Shown here: positions 10,475 through 21,981 of the stretch, piece after piece | Layout of the letters: each line of letters opens with the position of its first letter | Numbering within the stretch: position 1 is the first letter of the stretch | NCBI GenBank assembly: GCA_028455995.1 | Contig: JABELC010000004.1 | Location: 372,001 to 436,000, forward strand | Reading direction: 5' to 3' | DNA from: Scleromitrula shiraiana | Taxonomy: Eukaryota > Ascomycota > Leotiomycetes > Helotiales > Sclerotiniaceae | Length of the DNA stretch: 64,000 nucleotides | Translations under genes and position numbers: made by a program | The notes under the pieces: model-generated | Databases searched by the model: none | What the model was told of the DNA's origin: nothing | What the model saw: only the letters and a program-made list of their open reading frames with translations

Positions 10475-13078
10475 ATGGACATCGGGGACAATAATGGAGA
10501 TATCGGTGGGTTTGGAGAGGAATTAAAGAGACACCGATCACCAAGAACATTACCCGACGATTTGCCAAAATCACTGGATGATCGAAAGAACGTATCTGCA
10601 GAGTACACACCTGAGACTGAGATGTATGATGCCTGGCAAGGTAGGACAATTCAAGTAGAACTGTTAAGAAGATAGAACACCTTTAACATAATTAGGACAA
10701 TCGCAATTCCTAACAACCCCAATCTTAGCCAAACCCCTAGAATTCAAGAATCTATCTTTAGAGAATAACGACGACTTTGAGATTGATATTACGAAACAAA
10801 AAATTGACGATAGTGATACAAGGCTTATGGAGATGTTGGCTGCTCAAGCAGCTCATCGAGATGGCTCTGCCAGTGAAGACGAAGATGCCGTTGCGACAGA
10901 TGAGAAGCTTTCACTTGAGGAAAAGAAAGATATATTACAAAAGGCGTTGAATATGGCAGCTAGTAATGGAGATGTGGAAAGAATAGAAAGGATTCTAAAC
11001 GGAAAGGCTAAAGATCTCGTTGATGTGAATGCGCCGGATGAGGAGGGTACTGCGCCAATAATATATGCGAGTTGTTTTGTAAGAATAAAGGCCATAGGAT
11101 ATCAAGGTTTTCCAATACATTACTGATTATTCTATAGGGGCATGAAACTGTGGTTACAGCACTTCTCGATGCCGGAGCCGATGTCGACAAACAAGACCGA
11201 AATCAGTGGAGTGCGTTGATGTGGGCAATGACGAATAGACACAAGGGTATCGCCAAGGCCCTTTTAGACAGGGGTGCATCCGTTGATGTAAAGTCATCTA
11301 CGGGGAGGACAGCGTTCGATTTTGTTGCCCCGGAAAGTGAGATTGCAGATTACCTACATGATAGTGGCTATCACATTGGAAATGCTGGTGTCACAGACGA
11401 CTTTTATAACCCGGGATTCTCCCAAGATCGTTTCGAGGAGGAAATGGCGGAGAACGAGATGAGAAGACGAATGATGATGGAAAGTGCTAGAGATTTGGAA
11501 GTTGATTTAGGGAATGTAGGTATTGATGATCAACCTGAGTCGCCGGAAGAGTTGGAAGAAGAAGGACAAGAATTCGACTGGAGTCGATGTTTACATGACC
11601 AAATGTTTGTTTTCCAAGAAAGTGAGCTTGGTCGAATTCTTGATATTATTATTACCAATATGTCGCCACAAAGATCACCATCTCAGAAGCCTGTTCCTGC
11701 GAATATGATCTTCCTTAGTGCGAGATATGCGCACTATCACGCAAGTCATGATCTGCTTGCCAAACTCCTTATTAGCGCGATGGACAAGATCAACGATGTA
11801 GTTGAAGCACATCAATGGGATATGACCATCTTAGCCTTTTGGATTTCAAACGCTACTCTACTATTACACTATTTGAAAAAGGATGCTGGATTATCTGAAT
11901 CAACTTCGGAATTTCAACTCCAGCTTGCGGAGTTGATCAATGAAATATTTATCTTAATCATTCGGGATGCTGAGAGGAGGATGGATAAAGTTCTTGACTC
12001 TGCTATGCTGGAGCATGAGACAATTCCAGGTTTCGAGGATGTTACCTTTCAACACGAATGGAAGATTTTCAAAAGGAAAACTACTGTCAAAGAAGTGCCA
12101 ATTGAGAAACGATTTCGACCACCTTCGCCCAAACAGAGGGCTAAACCATCACCTCGAAATGTCACATCATTATTATCTTCGACTCTCTTCGTGTTAGATC
12201 TCTACGATATACATTCTGTTATCACATCTCAGATATTAGCACAATTATTGTACTGGCTTGGAGCCGAACTATTTAACCGTATTATGTCTAACCGAAAATA
12301 TCTTGCAAGGACCAAAGCCATGCAAATTCGTATGAATATATCCAGTCTTGAAGAATGGGCTCGAACCAATAATCGACAGCCGGAACACTATGAGCATGGT
12401 TCCATGACATCAAGTGGAGAAATGACCATTGAGGCAGCCCGACGGCATCTTGCACCACTTGTCCAACTTCTACAGTGGTTACAGTGCTTCTCATCTCTAG
12501 GACAAGACGATCTAGAAGCCTTAGTCGGAACTCTCCAACAACTCACACGGCTCACACCGCAACAACTAATCCACTCGGTAAAACACTACCGAGCCGAAGT
12601 CGGAGAAAAAGGACTCCCAAAAAGCGCCATGAAATACATAATCAACCTCCAAGAAGAAACCCGTCTCCGAAAAGAACGCCAGCGCCACTCCCAAGGCGCA
12701 CGCATAAGCGCACCATCCACGCCCGCCAAAAAAGGTTCAAACCCCCCACCAAACCCCGATACCCCCGAATCATCCAACGGAAAAGGAACAACAAAACCCC
12801 AATCTCCAGACGACGTTCCCATAGATGATGATGACGATACGCCTGAGAATCTCCTCCTGGATCCCGCGCTCATGCTGCCGTTTTCGCTGCCCTCGAGCAC
12901 GGATATGCTGGTTACGTATGGGGCGGGCTTTGGGGGCATGAACAGAGAGAGGGAGAGGAAATATATCCCTACTGTTCCGCCGGAGTTTTTGGCCAAGTTG
13001 GATTTGGGCGGGGGGAGGGGCGCGCAGGGGGGGGCATCGTCGTATGCGGAGAGGGATTGGGAGAATGAGGAACTTTGA
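10475..13078 (+). CDS. Ankyrin-repeat and DIL-domain protein
   Basis: Three exons (10475-10640, 10696-11078, 11138-13078) give 829 residues, all junctions in phase. The ATG at 10475 is the first in frame; a GTG just before it is unlikely. Residues about 138-245 form ankyrin repeats (ALLDAGADVDKQDRNQWSAL, then ALLDRGASVDVKSSTGRTA). Residues about 330-670 match the DIL (dilute) domain found at the tail of class V myosins, with conserved helices around ARYAHYHASHDLL, ILAFWISNATLLLHYL, SQILAQLLYWLGAELFNRIM and LLQWLQCFSSLGQDDLEAL. A proline/serine-rich tail follows. Fungal proteins with this pairing lack a motor and probably act in membrane or septum-linked transport as adaptors; that role is inferred. 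Codon third positions switch from C-ending to G-ending near 12,880. Confidence 0.9.
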
Positions 13079-13860
13079 TTGGGGTTGTGATTGGGATTGT
13101 GGACGGGAAGGGAGGGAAGGGAGAGGGGAAGTGGGTGATAGATGGGTGGATGGATGGATGGATTGAAATATCCTCTTGATATGTGTCTCTCTGTGTGTAT
13201 CATGTATCTAATCATTCGGGATAAGATCCATTGGTCGGTTCGGTTGATTGATTCATTGATTGACTGATTGAAATGAAATGAAATGAAATGAAATGAACTC
13301 AAATCCAAGTCCGAGCCAGCCGACACGCAGAGCAAGTGAAAGTGAAAGAAAAGAAAAGAAAAGAAAAGAAAAGAAAAGAAATTATCCTATCTATATATCC
13401 TATCTGTCTATAGTTGCATTGGCGTGGCGTGGCGTATCGTATCGTATCGTAGATGGGCGGGCGTTTTTTTTTTGTTGTTGTTGTTTCTACTCGAGTATAG
13501 TAAGGCATAATATACCTACCTACCTACTTTCTATCCATCTATCTATCCATCTATCTATATTGATAGAGTTGAATCGAGAAAGATATATATACATATCATT
13601 GACTATACGTTAGGATATCTATAGGTAAGTAGGTATGTAAGTATATCCATAAGTAAGTAAATATATCCACACCATTAGAGATTCCAACGAAACCGTGTTA
13701 TGTTTTTTCTCTGTAACATGGTAATAGGAAGAGGGCTTTGGGTATCGCGCTTGGAATATTTGTGTCGCGCTTGGAATACTTGTGGATGCTAGTTTTATTT
13801 GGTCTATGGGTAGTGCGATGTGATTTAGATGGTAATTAAACGAACTCCTCTGGGGAGTCT

Positions 13861-13903
13861 GGGAAATTGGGAATTGGGAATTGGGAATTGGGAATTGGGA
13901 ATG
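13861..13903 (+). repeat. (GGGAATT)n tract, potential G-quadruplex
   Basis: Seven GGG runs are spaced by four-base AATT loops (first AAATT). This meets the sequence rule for a G-quadruplex, about 800 bases past the ankyrin/DIL stop. Confidence 0.55.
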
Positions 13904-13966
13904 GATATGGATATGTGGGAATATGGGGTATGAGTATTACTTGGGATCGAGTATTACTTGGGATTC

Positions 13967-13967
<1 letters not shown>

Positions 13968-13999
<32 letters not shown>

Positions 14000-14008
14000 C
14001 TATCTATG
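13968..14008. repeat. (GATA)n run followed by (TATC)
   Basis: About eight GATA units run directly into TCTATCTATC, the reverse complement, so the end of the array can fold into a hairpin. The unit also repeats the core of GATA-factor sites. Confidence 0.6.
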
Positions 14009-15075
14009 CGGGTTTCTTTCTGGTGTTTATTATTTACTATTCTATTCTATTCTATACTATACTATCTATGTAATGTAATGTAATGTAATATAATATAATG
14101 TAATGGATCTTCTCTCGTTTGGAGGCTGGTTCTAGATACTTCTATTTGGTTGGTGAGGCTGGTTGGTGGGCTGGTTGGTTGGTCTTGAATTCATGGTGGA
14201 TGGTTTGATGCTTCTGCTTTTGCTTCTGCTTTTGCTCCTGCTTTTTTCTTTGGGTTGGGGTTGGTCTGCGGAGGGAGGGTGTAGAGGGTTGTTTACCCCG
14301 CTTTGCTTTGGTGGGTGGTTGGTGGTTTGGTGGTTAGTTAGTTGGGTAGTTAGTACTAGCGGTAGCTTCACTTTGGTGTTGGGTGGTTAGTACTAGAGAA
14401 GAATTGGATAGGATAGATGAAAGCTAGCCTCGTGCGCTAGCCTTGCCTTGTCTAGCTTAATGACATAGTTCTATACATTAGATAATCTGATATTGTCATC
14501 GCATTAGCTGTATAAGCTGGAACTAGCAACTTGTAAAACTTGTAAAACGTGTAACTCCTAGAAGTTCATCTTTCATTTCCAGCTGGAGGTTATTACTCTT
14601 GTCTGTTTCATGTAATGGTGAATAGATATTGTAGATATAAGGTATATAGTAATAATTTATAATTTGTAATTTATAATTTGTAATTTATAATTTGTACTAC
14701 GAGAGGTTTATATTCACTTTAAAAGTATATAATAAGTAAGAATAATACGGTATATGCATAAAATTGGGCCGAGAGGAGAACGAATGCCTTATTGCCTTGA
14801 AAATCAAAAACTTGGAAAGGGTTCTACCTAAAATCGGTTAAAGTGGTGATACTAAAAATTATAGAATCAACTTTGAAAAATAAAAAGTTAATAATATAAT
14901 AAATCCTCAACTCATCGTAATTGTTGAGTTGACAACGATCATGACAGCTTGATTGATATTATATACTATACTTGTTTCTACGGTACCCCTTTTGTTGTTT
15001 GTCGACTACAGTTCTTGATGATTAATCTACACTGCACTGTACTCGAGTAGTATTATATAAATTCTCTACTACGAT

Positions 15076-15117
15076 TCAATTCAATTCAATTCAATTCAAT
15101 TCAATTCAATTCAATTA
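15076..15117 (+). repeat. (TTCAA)n microsatellite
   Basis: About eight perfect TTCAA units, roughly 465 bases upstream of the next start codon. Confidence 0.75.
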
Positions 15118-15581
15118 ATAAATTCAAAAAGAATTCAACGAGTACATACAACTTCTACAGTACAAGATACTTTTTTCTTGTACGGATTGTCAAATTAATT
15201 ACTTATTACTTAATTCACTACTTCCGTACCAGTGGAGTGGAGGGCTTGGAATATTTAATGACTGGAGAGATTTATAAACTTCGGGTCCCGTACTCTTTTT
15301 TTTTTTTTTCCCTTAACCGAACAACTTTTCCCTTATACCTCTATCCATCCAACTCCATTCTATTCATCCCCATCTTTTCCAGAATAATAATAAATCTCAA
15401 TCTTGAATCCAAATCGACTACTTTTTCTTCTATCGAAACAACAACAATAACAACAACAATAATAACGCACGTACCTGCAAATTATTCAATTACTTGCAAT
15501 ACATTCAGCAACGACCACGTCTATAAATACTTGCGATTAAATAAAATCAACTTTTAATTATCCATCGCGTCGTTCGACAAG

Positions 15582-18500
15582 ATGGCCGGTAACGCCCGTC
15601 GCACGCGCGCTAATCCCAGCCCTGGAGGCTTAAAATCCCTCGACGATATCAAAAAACCTGTTGCTAGGAAACGTGGAAGAAAAAACGCGAAAGTTCAACA
15701 GTCTATCGAATCTTCTGAACCCGAACCAGATGTAAATAATACTACTATCACCACTACCGCGACAGTCGAAGATTCTGTCGTCGTTGTTGAAGAGTCACAA
15801 CACCTATCACCTCCTCCTACAGTTACTTCGAGATCACATTCAGTCGAGTCGCGATCTCACTCACCCCAACCCGCCGAATCCCGATCTACCTCACCACCTA
15901 TCACAAACAATGCCAACAATGCTATTGTTTTACGAGATTCATCTCCTGATGATGATCTTATTATTCAACAACCACAAGAAGCACAACGTCTATCGCCCTT
16001 TTCAACAAGGAAGAGAGCGCGACCTGATGAATCTTATAACCAAATTGCTGGTGCACCAGAGGATGCAACAGAAAATAATGAAGAGAGATCACTTAAACGT
16101 TCACGAAGAACAACACCTAGCAGAACGTAAGTACCATATCATCCTCCTTTCCTTTTCATCCTACTAACGTATGTATTATAGTAGAACACCAAACAGAAAA
16201 ACACCTGGAAGTCAACAATCTAAGATGAAGAGTAATGAGCACGAGCCAATCAACAAAGCTTTTGCTGCCACCACCCCTACACCTAAAGTTTACCGCTCTC
16301 TATATGAGGAAAGCTCAGATGAAGAATTAAGAGATATATACGATCCTCCTACACAACCTCGACAAAAGTCCATAAGAAAGCAGAAGCAGCCAGCTGGCGA
16401 TGAACCGATGGATGGTCCATCAGCAAGGCTAGCGCTTGCATTTCCTCTTCCAACGTTAACACCTGGACCTAAAACCACATCAACTCTACCACCTACAAAG
16501 AGAAACGACTTCACACTCTCAGCGACAGATGGTGAAGCAAATTATGCAATGGCTCGTGCGAAGTGGGATCTTCCAAATGTTCATTCCAGCCGTTTATGTC
16601 CAAAATGGACTCCAAATAAGGCTTATTGGCTTCGTGAGATGATGAAGAAAGAAGGCATTTCGGTAAGTCATTATTCTCCATTTCCCGGTGTTGTTCATTA
16701 ACTAACATACATATTATAGCCTAGCAAGGATCAGCCAGTAACAGATGAAAAGAAGACAGCTGCGGCTTCTTCCAGTGAGGCTATTTCCACACCTGATGTT
16801 TTGTCTACTGCGCGTCAACACGAAGATGGACACTTATTAACAGATCCCTATATAGTAGATGTGGCTAAAGCTTTTGCTAATCACAAAGATCAGTCAAGGC
16901 CATTGCCACCCATTGAAGCAATTAAAGCTTTCCTTGAATCTTATCAATCTCAAGGCTCAGCTACAAATACTATTGCTCAACGAAGACCTGGATCTTCACA
17001 ATCAAACAAGCGACGAAAATATGTCTCAGACGACGATGATGATAGCACCGACGATGAAGACCAAGAAGAGACTGAGAGAGCTTTGTTTAAAGGTTTAGAG
17101 AGACCGAGGACACCTGGAGCTAAGAGTTTGCCAGCTCAAGAAGCTCCGGTTCCAAAGTCTCCAACTCCTCCACAGTCATCACAGTCACCACCAGCACCCC
17201 AATCAGCCTGGAAGAAGTCAATTGGCTTCGTTACCAGTTTCTTTGGCGGTAGCAAGACACCATCAATACCAGAACCAATGATTTTCAATCAACCACCTAC
17301 AACTCCTTCTCCAGCAGTTCGTCCAAGACGCAATCCTCACACCGACCGTAAACGTAGCAGCAGAAAAATTGGTCGAAACGGTCCCCAAACTGAACGTCCT
17401 CAACGCCACCGTCGCGCGCCTGACACCGAACGTTTTCAGCGTGGTCGCGCCACTCCCCAAACTGAACGACCTAATCGTCACCCTGATAGAAATACTAAGT
17501 TTAATCGTCTCTTAACAGATGAGGAGATTGCTGCTATGAAAATACAGCAGGATATCGATGGCGCTAGAATGTTTGGAGATAGACACGAAGCTGCTCGTGC
17601 AAAGCAGAGAAGCCTTATTGCTGCTCGCGAGGAAGAAGAAGATAGCGCGAGCGCTCAACCTTTCACCACCCCACGTGCCGGAGATAAACGAAAGAGCAGA
17701 AATGCTTGGAACAACGTGGATGACCTACCATCCCCGCCTTCCAGTGACGATGAAGATGGAGATTTGGAGATTTGGTCCGTCCCCGCTCAGGTGCCCACCA
17801 TCTATGAGCCAGCCGGACCAAACAATCTCCTCAATGTCGAAATGTTGATGGAACAGGAGGATCAGCGCTCTATGGGTAATATGCGCGTTCCCATGGGAGG
17901 GGATGACTTTGAGTACCTCTTCCACCCTGAAAAATTCCCTATGCTTAAGAGATTGGGTGGTTCTTATACCGTTTCAGAAACCCTACGAGCAAACATTGAA
18001 GATGATGTTATGCTTACTTGTCCACCGGAACGAGTACGTCCCGTAAAAACACCTGATACGGAATCCACCTACAACAACAATCAAAAATTGGCCGCAAGAG
18101 CCCTTAAAACAAATATCTTTGAGGAACAAAAATCCGGAAAGTCTCGCAGAGGCCTTTTCCAAGTTCCGGAAGATAGTGATAGTGAAGAAGAAGAGAATGA
18201 AAGCACGATTCCTGAAGGGGTTCTTGAGCAAAAGCAATGGCCTCAAGTTCCACCACCAAAGCCTAGACCAGGTAATGCGCAATTACCACAATCGGATCTT
18301 GGCAAACCCCCACAATCTGAAGCCATTCAGCAAGCAATGCAGAATGCCAACAAATACGCACCAAAGAAACCTAGTGGCCTTCGCAATATGTCTTCATCTC
18401 TCCAACCTGAGGAGAAAGAGAAGCTTAAGGAAAGTCTATTTCAAAAGAAGAAGTTTGCGCTTGAGCCTTTCATGGCAGACATCGATCCAGAAGTGGCTCG

Positions 18501-18663
18501 AGCTATTGAAGATATCATTGAGAATGGAGATGATAGCTTGATTCCTATGACACCAATTCCGGATGAGATTTGGGCTGAGGTTCTTGCACATGAGAACGAC
18601 TCGGTCCCAGAGCCGATCAGAGAGGCTTATCGATTATTGGAGGAGAATGAGCGACAGCTGTAA
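15582..18663 (+). CDS. Large disordered, probably nuclear protein of unknown function
   Basis: Three exons (15582-16126, 16182-16662, 16720-18663) join in phase to 989 residues; both introns have GTAAGT donors, CTAAC branch sites and TATAG acceptors, so the model is firm. The family is not recognised. The protein is rich in Ser, Pro, Glu and Arg and largely disordered. Basic clusters that could be nuclear localisation signals occur near the N-terminus (VARKRGRKNAK), at KRSRR and at NKRRK. A short ordered-looking segment is ARAKWDLPNVHSSRLCPKWTP. A hydrophobic patch SAWKKSIGFVTSFFGG resembles a membrane-binding amphipathic helix of the sort seen in some nucleoporins, but this is speculation. 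Arg-rich repeats with TERP units lie mid-protein. The C-terminus (about 900-989) is acidic and helical. Confidence 0.85.
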
Positions 18664-19087
18664 AGCGTTTGTCGTTAACGAAACAATTTTATGGACTCGT
18701 GTTTGAAGAGCGAACGAGTTTCCATTGTTATTAGAAGAAGCTCGAATATTTGTACTATTATGGAGGAATGACCTCGCATTTTGAAATTTTTTGTTTTCAG
18801 CATCTCGCGTGGCTAACTTCCTGCGATTACCTATGGAGTTTGGGATTTTATTTTGAGCACTGCATAGCGTGGCGTCCACACACGATTATACGACGGATAC
18901 ATACAATGCACAAAAATAATCGTCAGGTAGTGACGATTTTGTCGATATGGAAGATTTTGTATTTAGGGTGAGACCGATACAGTTTGACAATTCCTCACAG
19001 ATTCTCTCAACTTTCATCCAACCGGATTTTCATTACGGATACTTCTCGATATCGTTTACTTTGTATGAGTATAAAAGCGAAAACACA

Positions 19088-19330
19088 CCTACTTTGGTGG
19101 AGGGGAAACTTCCTCGTTGGTTCAATTCCATCGGGCATGTAAGATTCCTTTCGCTTCTCATCTTATACTTGGTGACGAATAGTGGAAGTTCCTTGATGAT
19201 ATTTCGAGTCTACTTTTTTTCTCCTCACAACTATTCAGTATATACATGTTTTAGCAAACGAACTCCCTCCTACTTTGGTTGGGTGGTTGTCTTCCTCGAT
19301 GGTTCAATTCCATCGGGCATGTAAGACACC
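19088..19330 (+). repeat. Diverged direct repeat pair of about 60 bp
   Basis: The copies at 19,088-19,148 and 19,269-19,330 share CCTACTTTGGT, CTTCCTCG and a nearly identical 3' half ending in GGTTCAATTCCATCGGGCAT and GTAAGA. The core GGTTCAATTCC matches a tRNA B box. In copy 2 it is flanked to form a perfect five-pair T-arm with a seven-base loop. Neither copy has a convincing full cloverleaf. Confidence 0.6.
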
Positions 19331-20484
19331 GCGCGTTTACTTTTATCATATGTATTGTATTGTCTGGGAGTGAGTGGGAAGGAAGTAGCGCATGGATGAT
19401 TTTGTTGTGATGGTATGATGGTGGGATTGGATGGTTGTTTATCGCGTCGTTCACTTTTGCGAGATCTTACTGTTACTTCAGTTTTCTGATTCTGATTCTG
19501 ATTCTTTTTATGCATTGCATTGCATTACTTTGCTTTATGCATACTACACATACGTCGGAGTTTTTTGTTTTGACGGACGATGGAAGGAATTGTTTCTGTC
19601 ATTGGAGATTCATACAGATGTGCATGCGAGCATGTTTTTGTTATGAGAAGGAAGGCTAGCTTTGACTGGTGATAACTTGGGCATCATACTTCTCGATTCG
19701 ATCTTTGAGATTATTGATTGTTTTAATGAGGAGTTTTTTTGCACTTTGGCCTATTCGATCGATGGGTTTTGGGTCTGGAGATGCAGATGCAGATGAGCAT
19801 GGTTGTAGATATTTGTTCTTGCTGGATTGATTGATTGATTGGGGTGGGATACATGGATGCATGGATGGATGGATGGAGGGAGGGATAGAATTTGGTGTAT
19901 ACGGAAGAATGGAAGGAAGGAATGGAATGGATTGATTGATAGATAGATTTGGGAGATGGATGGATGCATGGACTGCTTTGGTTGTATGGATGGATGGATG
20001 GATGGATGTGTACATTGACATGGACAGTCATGGCCTGAATATAACACCAATTAACCAATCAATAAATATGTTAGAACTCAATTTTTTCTGTCTTGTTTAT
20101 TTGCTTGTATGATGTGATGTGATGTGGTGTGGTGGGTGTGGTATAATATGATATATTATACTATACTATATATGATGTGATGTGATGTAATATGATGGTA
20201 TTTAATTTTAATATAATAGATAGATATAGATAATATATTTGCTGTTTATTATGTATCTATCTAGATATCCTATCCTATCCTATCCTATCTATCATCACTT
20301 TGATTAAACTATTCCATTATATCATCGTTCCATTAAGCTATTTCATTATATTGTTTATTATATTGTGTATTAATATATATATCAACTAATTTATTCAATC
20401 ATGATTATTCAATTAATTAGTAATTAAGTAGTTGGTTATTTAATTAATAATTAAGTAGTTGGCTAGTTAATGAAGGCGGACTAC

Positions 20485-20532
20485 TGGGATTGGGATTGGG
20501 ATTGGGAATGGGAATGGGATTGGGATTGGGAT
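20485..20532 (+). repeat. (GGGATT)n tract, potential G-quadruplex
   Basis: Eight GGG runs are separated by three-base ATT or AAT loops. It is the strongest G-quadruplex candidate in the spacer and resembles permuted telomere-like hexamers, although it is not the TTAGGG unit. Confidence 0.6.
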
Positions 20533-21229
20533 TATTTAGGTGAGATGGAGAGATGGAAGGGGGTGGGATGGAGAGAGGGGAGGAGAGGAGAGGAGAAGGG
20601 AGGAGAGGAGAAGGGAGGAGAGATGTATGTGTGTGCTTAGGGATTTTGCGTTGTTTTGGTTTAGTTGATAGAGGTTGGGATGGTGAATAGTGGATGGGTG
20701 GTGGGTGTATGGAGAGGGAAGGGAAGAGGGAAGAGGGAAGAGGGAAGAGGGGAGAGGGAAGAGGGGAGAAGAAGTTTAAGTATCATAGTATTTATATTTA
20801 TATTTATATTATTTGATCGATATGTACTCGTATATGGAGATATATATATATGTATTTAGATATATATGATAAATAAAACACATTTATACGAGCGTTTTAA
20901 ATTTTTAAATTTTCAAATCTTCAAATCTTCAAATCGATTACTAGTATATGGTTGATTTGGTGATTTAGTGATTTGGTGATGGGGGGGTGGATGGCATTAT
21001 GTTAGAGTAGATATGATATGATATGATATGATATGATATAGTATGATATGATATAGAATTAAATATTTAGAATTTAAAAATAAAATCAGAGTGATGGTCT
21101 TTCTTTCGTGGGGAATATAGATATAGGTGATGGATAGATGGGAAAGGGGAAAGGGGAGAGATGGGATAGATGATGGAGATGGAGATGGAGATTCCTTTTC
21201 TCTCTTTTTTCTATCTCTTTTCTTCTATG

Positions 21230-21235
21230 TATGTA

Positions 21236-21279
<44 letters not shown>
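21230..21279 (+). repeat. (TG)n microsatellite
   Basis: TATG units followed by about 20 uninterrupted GT dinucleotides; a likely length-variable locus with Z-DNA potential. Confidence 0.85.
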
Positions 21280-21280
<1 letters not shown>

Positions 21281-21934
21281 TTATTCGCTTTGCACGGGAT
21301 GATTGCATATATTATTTATTTGCTTTAATTGTAATTATAATATTGATATTGATATCAATGAGTAGAGTAGAGTAGAGTACATCAAAATACATCAAAGTAC
21401 ATCAAAGTAAGCCAATCTCACAGATGACATCATATATACTCCGCCGTACTCGGTCTCTCCATTCTGTCTCTCTTTTTTTTTTCTTTTCTTTTCTTTCCTT
21501 TTCTTTGGTTGAATAAATGAACGAACGAATGAATGAATGGGTACTTTTGATAACCCAATCTATTTACACTTACGGAGACATATATTATTCATTCATTCAT
21601 GAGTGAATGAATGAATGACAATTTCTAATACCCTACATACTCACACACTTGCGGAGATATCCTTTTGAAGCGAAGGGGGGGCTAGATCTGTGGGATAGGA
21701 GATAGGGGTGGATGGGAAAGGAGAGGGGGGTGTTGGTGAAGTGTAAAGTGTAAAGTGTAAATAAAGTGTAAATAAAGTGTAAGGATAGACGGTTTTGGGA
21801 TAGGAGATAGGGGATAGGGGATAGGGGATAGATAGGGGTAGGGAGAAGAATGGATAGATGGGGCTATTGGATGTGAGGAGGGAAGAGGGGAAGATAACAG
21901 GAGAGTATCCACATGTTAATCTTTCATTGTATAG

Positions 21935-21981
21935 TATGTATAGTATAGATAGTATAGATAGTATAGATAGTATAGATAGTA
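21935..21981 (+). repeat. ATAGATAGT-type 9-bp tandem repeat
   Basis: Four to five copies of a nine-base AT-rich unit (AGTATAGAT) in direct tandem. Confidence 0.6.

Larger units (their letters stand above)
13079..15581. other. Intergenic spacer rich in microsatellites
   Basis: No gene supported. It contains (GGAT)n near 13,140, a GAAAT tract (13,268-13,297), an AAAGA tract (13,340-13,381), a GGGAATT tract (13,861-13,903), a GATA tract ending in its own reverse complement (13,968-14,008), GTAAT units (14,071-14,104), an AATTTGTAATTTAT tandem (about 14,652-14,697) and a TTCAA tract (15,076-15,117). The last 300 bases are pyrimidine-rich and form the likely 5' leader of the next gene. Confidence 0.6.

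Noticed and set aside
13293..13613. 106-codon frame rich in Lys/Glu/Arg then Tyr/Ile
   Set aside because: It runs through GAAAT and AAAGA microsatellites and shows no coding features.
19244..19322. tRNA gene call for the T-arm-like repeat
   Set aside because: Only the T-arm and a weak acceptor stem can be drawn; the D-arm, anticodon arm and A box are missing or poor, and copy 1 has a T-stem mismatch.
19656..20058. Overlapping minus-strand frames rich in HPSIHPS units
   Set aside because: Direct translation of GGAT microsatellites in several frames at once, hence not coding.
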